A DNA stretch of 64,000 bases from Rhopalosiphum padi (Eukaryota > Arthropoda > Insecta > Hemiptera > Aphididae), in assembly GCF_020882245.1 (NCBI RefSeq), contig NC_083599.1, forward strand, positions 75,065,745-75,129,744. The letters are read 5' to 3'. The position numbers and the translations under genes were made by a program. Shown piece after piece: positions 47,894-58,088 of this stretch; within the stretch, counting starts at the first letter, position 1, and the number at the start of each line of letters is the position of its first letter. The notes beneath the pieces are model-generated. The model did not search any database. It had not been told where the DNA came from and worked only from the letters and a program-made list of their open reading frames with translations.

Positions 47894-49191
47894 AATTTAA
47901 AATGAAAACGGTAAGTTTAGTTTGATGAGGAAGAAGTAAAGAGTAAAGAAGGGAGGACCAGGAAAAAACCTGAGAGGTTAATGTATAATGAATATGATAT
48001 GTATTTTATTTTAAATTAGTTATTAGTTAAGTTATAAAAATTGTATTTCATTTTTATTGCCATTTGTTTAAAAAAAAAAGTGTTTATAACTTAATATTGT
48101 GATTAGCAAAGGGGAATGATAATGATAATGTTATGATAATATATATATATATTTTTATTATTACGTTTATGTGACATTTGTAGGTTATTTTCAAACTAAT
48201 GTGCTTTTGGTGCTTATTATGAGATCGACTCATGCTCCATATTATGCGTGTATTATTTAAACATTAATAAATGTTTTCTTTATAAATTATACTTAGTATA
48301 CTTAGTACAAGGATGAACTAGATTGATCAGATATTCAACGATCAAAACGATGGAATTGGAATTTAATAGATTCAATTTTTTTTTTTCAAATAAAATGTCA
48401 CTTACTCATAATAAATATTTTTATATATTTTTAAAACCGACACTTATGTGGTACTAGGCCATACATAAATTAATAATCCTTAGCCATACTCAAATCTAAT
48501 AAATTATTAATCTTTAACAAAAAAATAAAAGTATAATTATTATATAAAATCAAATGATATGCACGAATTATTTATATTTTTATACATATATTTTAAAACA
48601 AAATTTATGTAGTACCAAGCTTTAAATTATAAACACTTAGTTTTTCAACAAGAATAACCTAATAAATTTTTAACTATAAAATTTCTTTCTAAATATTTGA
48701 AATTATTTTTTTGAAATATTTATTTAAAAAATGTAAAGTATAAATGTTTTTTTTTTAAATAAAAATGATCGTCACTACGAATAATAATTACATTTTTTAA
48801 CTATGAAAGAAGGAGAATATTATTTAAAAAAAACTTTAAATATATTGTATTTTTTACTCACCAGTAGTCTTGGCTATGTCATGCGCAACTACGTCCATCT
48901 TTGTATGAATATAATGTTATATTGAATATCGACAAGTGTTGGTGAACCTTGTTCGTGTTGTTCTTAAGGGATGTCTAAATTGACTGATCTAGAGATGCGC
49001 GATTTGTCAGTTGCTCTAGTGCCGTTCCGACGATCGTCTTCGTCTATTGGTCAACACCAAAACAAAACACTGGCAACGTCGCACATAATTTCGTTCGCCT
49101 TAGAATAGTTAAAATCAGGCTCTTTGTTATTCTGACATTGGCAGCACTGCTTGCAATCTTGCCGGTGTACCGTAAGTAAGGCACTATAAAT
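47894..49191. other. AT-rich sequence, then a GC-richer block at 48860-49190
   Basis: No gene recognised in the AT-rich part. The GC-richer block next to the Mutator-like element has a chance minus-strand ORF that runs into the terminal repeat. Confidence 0.4.
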
Positions 49192-49491
49192 GAGGAGCGT
49201 CTAAACACAGGAATGCACCTTATGCACTCTGCGCATGCGCGTAATTTATTCACCACTATCATTGTTAGGCTGTTATCAATACATACCACATATTATATTT
49301 GAAAAGTTAATTATTTTGAATTTGTTTCCGTTTACTACATGTTGTATAAATAATATAATAATAACAATTTAAGTGTTAAAATAATTTACAGTTTGTCATT
49401 TCATTTTAGTTGTTAAAAAACATGTCAAATGTATAAAGTATAATAATAATATTTAAAGTGCTAAAAAAAAATCAAAAAACATCTATTAATT
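49192..49491 (+). repeat. Left terminal inverted repeat of the MULE
   Basis: 300 bp. See the element entry; the partner is 51969-52267. Similarity ends sharply after CATCTATTAATT. Confidence 0.9.
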
Positions 49492-49515
49492 AAACCAATT
49501 CTAGATTTTAATGAA

Positions 49516-49803
49516 TTATATATTATTAAAAATGATTAAAAGCATATTTTTATTAACTAAACCATTATACATACCAGAGACATTTGAAAAGTTAATAATT
49601 TCTTTTTCAACACATGTTCCATGATGATCATTTAAATGATTAATTAATAATACTTTTTTAGAAAATGTTAAATTAGAACAAGTAATACATTTAGATGATT
49701 TTTGTTTTACTTCATTTATTATATTATGTTTATTTTTCAAATGCCTTGTAAGTGTAAACTTAGTAGAAAATTGACTTTTGCAAGTATCACAATTAAATTC
49801 CAT
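49516..49803 (-). CDS. C2H2 zinc-finger exon of a MULE, opposite in strand to the transposase
   Basis: 95 codons beginning MEFNCDTCKSQFSTKFTLTR, with a first finger (C-x2-C...H-x4-H) and a second (CITCSNLTFSKKVLLINHL, H...H). It resembles the zinc-finger first exon of aphid MULE transposases. A donor-like G|GTATGT at 49574 suggests that the true exon stops after NVSG and that the rest of the ORF is intron. It points into the left terminal repeat, with no room for the remaining exons. It was therefore probably flipped relative to the transposase at 50748. It could instead be a separate DNA-binding accessory protein. Confidence 0.55.
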   Translation of the reverse strand: MEFNCDTCKSQFSTKFTLTRHLKNKHNIINEVKQKSSKCITCSNLTFSKKVLLINHLNDHHGTCVEKEIINFSNVSGMYNGLVNKNMLLIIFNNI

Positions 49804-50044
49804 TATTCTTTATTGTATTTAAAATAATTAAATGCAAATTTTATGTTAAAACAAAAAATCATTACACTTTATATCTGTCATTGACAGCAATAACTATCTA
49901 ATATGCTGAGATGGCTTTTAATAATGTTTATTTATATCTACATTTTACCCAATTACCTATTTGAACATGTCATAAACTAGACTTTATCAAAATTTATTAC
50001 CAAAAGGCTATTTACTAAACGTTTTATTGAGTATTAACAATACA

Positions 50045-50644
50045 CAGTCTTGTAATAGATACTTTTAAAATTGTATTTAATTATAGATACCGAGATACAA
50101 GTACATCCATTCAGAAAGCATTTAAAATACATATCAAATACTTAAAAAAAATATATTTAAGAACAAATATAAATACTTTATTTTTTACTTTTCTACTAGT
50201 TAGCTTTCCAAATTAATGTTGTAATAACTAATTTAAAATTGTCATGTTACATTCATTTTAATATTAGGTAGTAGGTTGTTAATGAAATATAAATAAGAGG
50301 ATAAAAAAATATCATTCCCAAAAAATTTTGTTGTATGTAAGTATATTTATATTTTATAATAATCACATTCACAAATAAACAATAAACCAGCAACAGGAGA
50401 CAAGAGTTTTCAATATTTATAAATGGAAAATATAAATAAAATAGACAAATAGTATAATAATTTTCAAAATAAAAAATATGTGACAACTGACGAATAATTC
50501 GTTTATCAAAAGTATTTGTATAAAAGTATTTGATTTTTCAAGTATAAATACCTCATAAATAGTATTTAAAATACTTATATTAAAAAGTATTCTAAATACT
50601 ATACAAGTATTTAAATATGTGTATTCAAATACTTTACAAGACTG
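50045..50644. mobile_element. hAT-type MITE, 600 bp, nested in the MULE
   Basis: Ends CAGTCTTGTAA / TTACAAGACTG are inverted. The 8-bp flanks ACAATACA and ATATTACA agree at six positions. It is rich in AAAGTATTTAAATACTT-type words near both ends. Non-coding. It sits upstream of the MULE transposase remnant. Confidence 0.75.
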
Positions 50645-50747
50645 ATATTACAATTTTAAAAATTCAATATTATCTAATATCTATATAAATTACATTATCT
50701 TAATAGTAAATACTTAACTACAATCGACATAAAGTAACCAAAATACA

Positions 50748-51826
50748 ATGGGCTCAGTACCTCACCGTTTATTATGTTCATGGCATGTAGATAGAGCTTG
50801 GAGACAAAACATTTGCAAGATAACTGGACCTACACGCAAAGAAAAACAAGGAATTATATATAAAACTCTAAAAGTTCTTCAATCAATGTGTGATGAAAAT
50901 GAATTTAATAATGCTGTAAAAGAATTTAACCTTGAGCTAATGAATGATCCAGACACTAGAGACTTTGGCATATATTTTGATCGCATGTATGGCAATAGAG
51001 TTGATTTGTGGGCATATTGCCATCGAAAAGGTCTAGGTATAAATTGTAATATGCATCTAGAATCTATGCACAAAACAATAAAATATCATTATTTAAATGG
51101 TTGCAAAGTTGGGCGGTTAGATAAAAGTATAACAACTATTAGAAGATATACCCGTGATAAAAAAGTTGAAAGGATTATAAAATTAACTAAGGGAAAAACA
51201 AATACAAGGATTCAGGAAATAAAAAAAAGACACAATAAAAGTACATTACTTGAACTTACAATCAATCTGGATAGTGAGAATAACTGGAGTGTTGAAAGTG
51301 AATCTACACCAAGTCAGTTTTATAAAATAAAAAAAAATATTGATGATGTATGTTGTCCAATGATATGTTCTATTTGTAAGTTGTGTGTTCACACATTTCA
51401 ATGTTCTTGTCCTGATTACCAAATCAAGTCTATGATATGTAAGCACATACATTATGTTGCTCTGAAGACAATGTCAACAGAAAATTCTGAAGATATTGCT
51501 ATTTTGTCAGCAGCAGATACAGAAAATATAAATTTTGATGCAACTTCAAACAAAGATGATGAAATACAAGTTCATATTAAGACACTTGAAAAAAAAAAAC
51601 AGAAAATATGCAAGAACAATTTAAAGAAAAGGCCATTAGTCTAGCCAATAAAATAAACAATATAAAAAACAGTGAACATCTTAAACAAGCATTAAAACAA
51701 TTAAACTCTTTAGAAGCATTCATTGATGCAACATCAAATAATGACGAGACACATGAAGATTTTAGTAAGATAGTAAATGAACCACCAAATAAAAAACTTA
51801 AAACTCAAGACACATTCTCTACATAA
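50748..51826 (+). pseudogene. MULE transposase C-terminal half with SWIM zinc finger
   Basis: The frame 50748-51644 (298 codons) begins just before LLCSWHVDRAWRQN, the end of the MULE catalytic domain. It continues through an all-helical region to a SWIM finger (FQCSCPDYQIKSMICKHIHY: CxC...CxH). An A11 run at 51589-51599 coincides with a frame change, after which 51608-51826 continues with the lysine-rich tail ending KTQDTFST. The N-terminal part of the DDE domain is absent; upstream is intron-like AT DNA and the hAT MITE. So the gene is truncated and frameshifted, although some of it could still be expressed. Confidence 0.82.
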
Positions 51827-51968
51827 AAAAAAAAAAACAGGAAAAACCTAACGAATTAATAAAACCAACGAGAGTTGAAACTGAACAGCTCAATACTATA
51901 CTACTAAAAAAAAAAAAAATATATTTTAAGTTGTGACGAAACTGAACATTCTTATTTTAAGAAGTAAA

Positions 51969-52267
51969 ATTAATAGATGTTTTTTGATTTTTTTTTAGCA
52001 CTTTAAATATTATTATTATACTTTATACATTTGACATGTTTTTTAACAACTAAAATGAAATGACAAACTGTAAATTATTTTAACACTTAAATTGTTATTA
52101 TTATATTATTTATACAACATGTAGTAAACGGAAACAAATTCAAAATAATTAACTTTTCAAATATAATACGTGGTATGTATTGATAACAGCCTAACAATGA
52201 TAGTGGTGAATAAATTACGCGCATGCGCAGAGTGCATAAGGTGCATTCCTGTGTTTATACGCTCCTC
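51969..52267 (-). repeat. Right terminal inverted repeat of the MULE
   Basis: 299 bp, the partner of 49192-49491 with about two mismatches seen by eye. Confidence 0.9.
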
Positions 52268-53320
52268 CGGTGCGTGCGTGCGGCCGTTATCTCGTTTTCG
52301 TTTAAAATGTTTTTCGTTATTTCGTGTCATGTGTGTGCGGTTGAAATAAATTCGGTTATGTTTTGTGTATTTTTTCAAGTCATTCACCTCAGTGTCACCG
52401 ACAGTTCCATAAGTTCGCGTGTTTTCATTTGTGTAGATGGCACTGAGCTTTCGTTTCGTACTTCTTTTGTCTTCGAGACCGGTTCGTTAAAACCGTGTGA
52501 CAGACCGGCTCGTTCTCTTTTCTTTTCGTCGTTTTGCTGTGGTGAAGAGCTCCGTGTTGTCCATTGTCCGCTGTCGAAAACCACGTTGTCTGTGATTTCG
52601 TGAATTGGTTGTTGGTAAATATCGTTCGAACAATTTATATTGTCAACATTTTCATATTTTATTTCCCCAGTCTAGGGTAGTCATTATTGTTACCAACAGT
52701 CATTGTGAGTCGTGGTTTTCGTATTCTTCTACTCCTGCTGTGTGCACGTCTGTGCTTTGTGTTTGAATTCATCGTTGGTGGCTGTGGCTAGCTAATCGCG
52801 CACGCGGTTGTCATTTTTTTATTGTATTAAATTATTATTACGTAACCGGTGCGCGCATTACCTGACATAGCCACATGTGAGTATTGGTCGACCATTAATT
52901 GTGTTATATTATATATTTAATTTTTCTTTATAGCCGACGGGCTGTTACTTATTATTCACCATTAAAAAATTGTATTGTTCCTCATTACCTGAGCCATTGT
53001 GAGGCCTGATATTATTATTGTTTACAGTATTTACATTTATTTAATTAATTATACACTTTCACTGTCAAAACTCAATTATTATACATACTACGTTATTCAT
53101 TTTTTTTAACAATTTACATCTGTTTAATTATACACTACTGTTTGCATAAAAATCAATTATTATTATACATACTATATTATATTATTACTTTTCACTATTC
53201 CTTATTATTTATCTGGTTGGTAGTGCAGCACCTTGGGTGGCCTACCTTCCTGCCGTAAAGGCGCCTTAATATTCACTACTATTTAATATTAAAGCCGAGT
53301 GCGGCTACAGTTGGTACAGG
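52268..53320. other. GC/CpG-richer block, possible promoter and 5' region, no gene assigned
   Basis: CpG-rich T/G-rich sequence (52268-52870) with a donor-like ACAT|GTGAGT at about 52876. The ORFs over 52223-52603 overlap the MULE repeat and look like chance. It may be the first, non-coding exon of a host gene, but I cannot follow it to a coding exon. Confidence 0.3.
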
Positions 53321-53330
53321 CAGTAAGGCC

Positions 53331-53474
53331 TTGGGCTGGGGCTATATATGGCATATTCCGCCGCGTTTTCCGTCGAATTCAAGATTCATTGTCTTATATC
53401 GGAGTAACTATTATACACGATGGGCGTAATACGCCGCGTTTTCATCCGAATACGCCATGTATAACCCCGGCCTA
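53331..53474. mobile_element. Short MITE, about 144 bp
   Basis: The left end TTGGGCTGGGGCTATATATG and right end CATGTATAACCCCGGCCTAA are imperfect inverses. The interior has two same-sense CCGCGTTTTC words. The target duplication is unclear. Confidence 0.6.
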
Positions 53475-55834
53475 ATGTACATCATAAAAAATTTGAGTAC
53501 TGTAGAACACATTCTGTGATGTTAGTGTAAATTAGAGTATAGTTAATATTAGAGTAAATTTACCTATTATCAAATTTATAGGCAAGAATATTAGAAAATG
53601 ACATAGGCTGCTTTTATTGATATTATAATTTTAAAGTGAATTATAGCTATGTAAAATACTACAACTTTTAAATTTTCATAATCTAGTAGGTTTCCTGATA
53701 GTTACCTAGTAGGCATGTACCTTTATGTGTCCATGTATAAATAACTAATTTTATAATTTATTGTATTATTAAATTTACATTAATTAATTAATTATTGTTG
53801 TGTTGCATTACATCATTGCTGATAGAAACCTATTCACTAATATATTGGATTAAATATAAATTCTTTCTATCTATTTTTTTAGATGAATAATCAATATAAT
53901 AATAAGATAGGTGATATCACCGATCATCTAAACTTTAAGCACAATTTACTAACAATAATAACAATAGGTACTCGATGACAGTGTATGACGATAATGTCAG
54001 ATGTACAAATAGAAATAAATACATCGTTTAAATTAATTAATTATTAAAAATCTACAAAAAAAGTTTTATGTATTTTAAAACAACTGGAAATAGTACATTT
54101 TATGTTACTTTAATTTCGTTTGTTATTATGTATATATATTTATAATATAGTGCAAACTGAAATAATATGAATATAGTTCGCTTTGTCAAAATATTAGGAG
54201 TTGGTGCGTTTTATCTCATTTTTATTATAGGAAATAGTACGATTTGAAATGTCACCTTTCATTTTTCATATACGCCGCCAATGATTTACTTTTATTTATA
54301 CGTATTAACGTAAATACTTAACCAAATACCTACAAATTTTTTTTTATGTATAATTTACGAATAAAACACACTGTCACATTAATATTTAAGTACTATTATA
54401 TTAGTGAAAAATTATTTGTTTTTAAAAGTTATTTGGTTAAGTTGGTGAACTATTAAAAGTCCTATATACCTAATATAATTCAAAGTGAATTTTTAAATAT
54501 AGTTAATGGTAAATATTTTACTAAACTTAGAAGTAGGTACTATATTATATTTCTTTATAAAATGTGTTGTGAGTTTATAAATAAAAGATATACCTTGATT
54601 TTTTTATTTTATCTGAGTGTTATACTGCTGGGTAATTATTCTTTTTTTTCATCACTCATGTCTTTATATTGTAACTGTTATTACAGATTATATATTTGTC
54701 TTATAAATGTTAAAAAAAAATTTAATGACATTATTTGCAATTGAAAAGTAAATGTGACAATTATTTTTCGTAGAAATTCTAAGTTCAAATTTGTACTAAA
54801 TTACTTATTTAAACGATAAATAACGATGTTTATTATATCGTTATAATTTAAAAACAGTATTCGTGGAAACTTAAAACTTTTACGTATATTATATTTTTAT
54901 TTTTCAACTTATTTTTGCTGTGTTAAGGTACCTACTCGTACATAAGTTGATATTTTATAGTTTAAATATTATAATATATAAATATATAATAATAATGATA
55001 ATAATAATATATTTATAAATGTAACACGATAAAAATAATAATATGTAATTTAGTATTCATACTGTAAGCAAACCATGTACTATTATATTAATTATCCTGT
55101 GTACGCATGCACTTAGCGTTGCTAAAATGTGCCCGTATTCTTTTACGGAACTTAAATTTCTATTAGACGACGTTTATATATAAGCGACTATATATTTATA
55201 CACGCGTTATTATTTCTTGGGTATCCTTATCGAGCAAAACTTACTATTATATTTACATTAAATTCGTCTAGACAGCTAATGTAATGTGTATTTGACACAC
55301 CCATGGAAACGTGATGGCAGTAAAACAGGAATTTTAAACAATTAAATTTAATTTCCAGTGAAAAACGCAATATATAAGTATGTTGTCCTCACGAATAAAA
55401 TGTACAAAAATATTTCATTAAAACCGTATCTACGCCAAAAAAATATTTTATCCAAAAAGAATACAATAATGAACACAGTTGGCTATTTTTTCCTCTGATT
55501 GATTATCTATATGGGCACCGTTAAACAATATATTAGTCCTCGGTTATTATAAATCAAAAAACAATTTTTTAAAGCTGAAAGAATATTTAACTAAACGATA
55601 AATTCTTAAAAAAGATAAATTGAAGTAAAATATTAATATTTTAATATTAATAAAAACACGAGCTTAATCTTTTTATAAGTTGTACAGTTTATTATTTTAG
55701 TTATTATTATTTCTGTATATATATTAGTCATAGTGTAATTTTAAGTACTATCTACCACTGGGCCTAGGCCCGTTTTATTCAATTATTTAATTATTTGAAT
55801 AAACATAATTATTATTATTATTATTATTATATTA
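53475..55834. other. AT-rich sequence; ATT microsatellite at about 55807-55832
   Basis: Nothing coding recognised. The (ATT)n run ends just before the next TTAA-type element. Confidence 0.45.
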
Positions 55835-55838
55835 CTAA

Positions 55839-56150
55839 GAAGACGCTAAGTATACCCGCATATGTTGTCCCCGTCTTACAAATGTAAGACATGGCAAAAA
55901 CTGTTTTGAGAAAAAACCGAGAAGGCTACAGTAATAACTAATAACTAATAACTAAAAAAAAAAAAACTTGCATCACATAAAAAGGAGAACTTTGGCTGTA
56001 AAATATCGTTTTTATTTTTTAAATATTGTAACTAAAAAAAAAGTTATACAAGTTCAAGAATAATGGATTTTGAAACAAGAAGACATTTTTTCGTATAAGT
56101 AATATTAAAAAAATAAAAACGATATTTCACAGATAATATTCTTAACTATA
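55839..56150 (+). mobile_element. TTAA-type foldback MITE relative (GAAGACGC end)
   Basis: CTAA then GAAGACGCTAAGTATACCCG resembles the TTAA-GAGGACGC... end at 57035. Inside, TGTAAAATATCGTTTTTATT (about 55995) and its inverse AATAAAAACGATATTTCACA (about 56113) form a foldback of about 33-bp arms. The right end is not resolved. Confidence 0.45.
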
Positions 56151-57034
56151 TTATATATCAATTTGGCGGCTCGTAGTAGTTTAGCACAGGAGTGTGATGA
56201 AAAAATTTAAGAACTATAATACATCACACAAAAAATTAAAATGATAAAATAATAATTTAAAATTAAACACGTCGCGCGTCGTTGCCGTCCGATTTGAGCG
56301 ACAAAATTCACCACACATCATAAGCTTCTATAGTCGCCGCGTCATCGTGATAATCTTATTATTACTTTATTACTCGTATATTAATATTATATCTATAGTT
56401 TATACGGGAAACCGATATTTTTATGTGCGATTCAAAATGTCGCACAAGCTGCAGCGTTGCATAGGCCTATATAGCTATCCAGTATGGCAGTATCCATATA
56501 CACGTATAATAACATCGCGAGTTCGTAACGATATTCTAATAAATTATGAAAATAATTTTAATAATAATTAAAAATATATTTAAGGGGATCGGTGGCGGAC
56601 ATTTATTTTAGCCAAAACATCCAATTGTTAATGTATAATATACTATGTACTAAAATATGTACCTATTTATTTTGTAAATAATATATTTGTACTATAAATT
56701 CTTAATTTTTGTAGGGAGTGCGACATATGTACGAGCCGCCACTGCTTTCACTACAGTCTGAGTGCACACTTAGAAAATTGCAGTCGATTCAATACTAAAT
56801 GGTGTTAACTGTTAATATTATACACATTTGCACGTTATTTTCCAGCTTAGACGAGTTTGGTGTTGATACAACACCAACACGTCTGCACTTAAACGTCAAG
56901 TGTAGAATAAACACTTAATTAATTCGTTTTGACCATAGTCATAGTATATTGTTAAAATAACAACAACTTATGTTAAAATATAGTATTATAACAGTCACAT
57001 TAACTTTGAAACAATTAGTTACTACTATAGTTAA

Positions 57035-57420
57035 GAGGACGCCACACCCGTCTTTTTGCATCAAAAATAATGCATTCGTATTTCAAATGCTACGAAGTAA
57101 ATAATGGTCGTAGACCCATAAGTAATACACTGTTTAAAAGGTGACAGTTTTTACTATGTTTTGTTGGAATCAGATATTTAAAATATAATTTATTTTCTAA
57201 AATACAAGCAAATTCGTTTTTATAAAACGATATTTTGTTATGCTGTTACGCTCGCTTGTTAATGCAAATTCCAGAAATCGGTTTCCAACAAAACATAGAA
57301 AAAATTATAGCCTTTCTAACAGTATATTTTTTATGAGTCTACGATCATTGAAGACTTCGTAGCATTTGAAGTACGTAGAAGGGTTTCCATTGTTTCCAAA
57401 AAAAATGTATAATTCCTTAC
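57035..57420 (+). mobile_element. TTAA-type foldback MITE
   Basis: TTAA (57031-57034) is followed by GAGGACGCCACACCCGTC. The interior folds back: TTTCAAATGCTACGAAGT (about 57081) pairs with ACTTCGTAGCATTTGAA (about 57353), and ATGTTTTGTTGGAA (about 57157) pairs with TTTCCAACAAAACAT (about 57281). The far end lacks a clean GGCGTCCTC|TTAA, so it is partly lost. It lies about 1 kb upstream of the Mutator-like/YqaJ gene. Confidence 0.5.
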
Positions 57421-58088
57421 ACCGTCCACTGGCGCACCTAGCGGCTGCTTCATTGCAGTGAATTCTAGCGGCGGCGGCGCTGCCCCACTCTATGACACAA
57501 CCAGACCAGTCCGTTCTGTGTAGTGTGTACTAATAAAAATAGCACTGCCGCCTGCCGGAATATAAATTAGCGATAACGTCGTCTACTCGTCTCTACGATC
57601 CCGTATTGGGTCGAGCAATAATAATAATAATAATAATATAATATACCTAATTATTTATTATTATAATTTGGTTTTGGACTCCTGCGTCTGAGTATCTGTG
57701 GTAACTCTATGTCTATACGCCCGGTGGTTTGCGTTGAATTATGAAAATACGTATACATAATACATACTACATCTACAATAATACAATTAAATTTTCGTTG
57801 TATGGGTTATAAAAATTATACAGTATACACATAGAGATCTATGGTATCACCATCAGTTATATCTGTCTTATATACGACAAATTCTAAGAATCGTCTACTA
57901 CTAATATAATATATAAATTATAATATTTTGAATCAAAATAGTTTTGTTAGACTGCGGGCGCTGCGCCGGGGGGAACACTTAATCCAGACTTCAGTAATCA
58001 ATTTACTATTTAATTTCAATCGGTCATCAGCGTTTATTAGCTATATCCGAAAATTATTACTTATTTGATTTTTGTGCATTTAATAAAA
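57421..58088. other. 5' flank of the Mutator-like/YqaJ gene
   Basis: Holds a GC-richer patch (57420-57560, tandem GGCGGC words) and an AATAAT microsatellite (about 57617-57638). Promoter elements are not definable by eye. Confidence 0.35.

Larger units (their letters stand above)
49192..52267. mobile_element. Mutator-like (MULE) element with ~300-bp terminal inverted repeats
   Basis: The left repeat (49192-49491) and right repeat (51969-52267) start GAGGAGCGT and run colinearly, including CTCTGCGCATGCGCGTAATT and a conserved A9/T9 run. By eye I see only about two mismatches. Inside are an oppositely oriented zinc-finger exon, a nested hAT MITE and the C-terminal part of a MULE transposase. 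The 9-bp flanks (CACTATAAAT side versus CGGTGCGTG side) do not match, so no target duplication is visible. Confidence 0.82.

Noticed and set aside
52157..52603. ORFs of up to 126 codons at the right edge of the MULE
   Set aside because: They start inside the terminal repeat and run into CpG-rich flank, with no homology that I recognise.
56164..56745. Inverted TGGCGGCTCGTA / TACGAGCCGCCA pair and a GGTGGCGG word at 56590
   Set aside because: Looks like hAT ends, but the boundaries conflict and no duplication matches, so I do not call an element.
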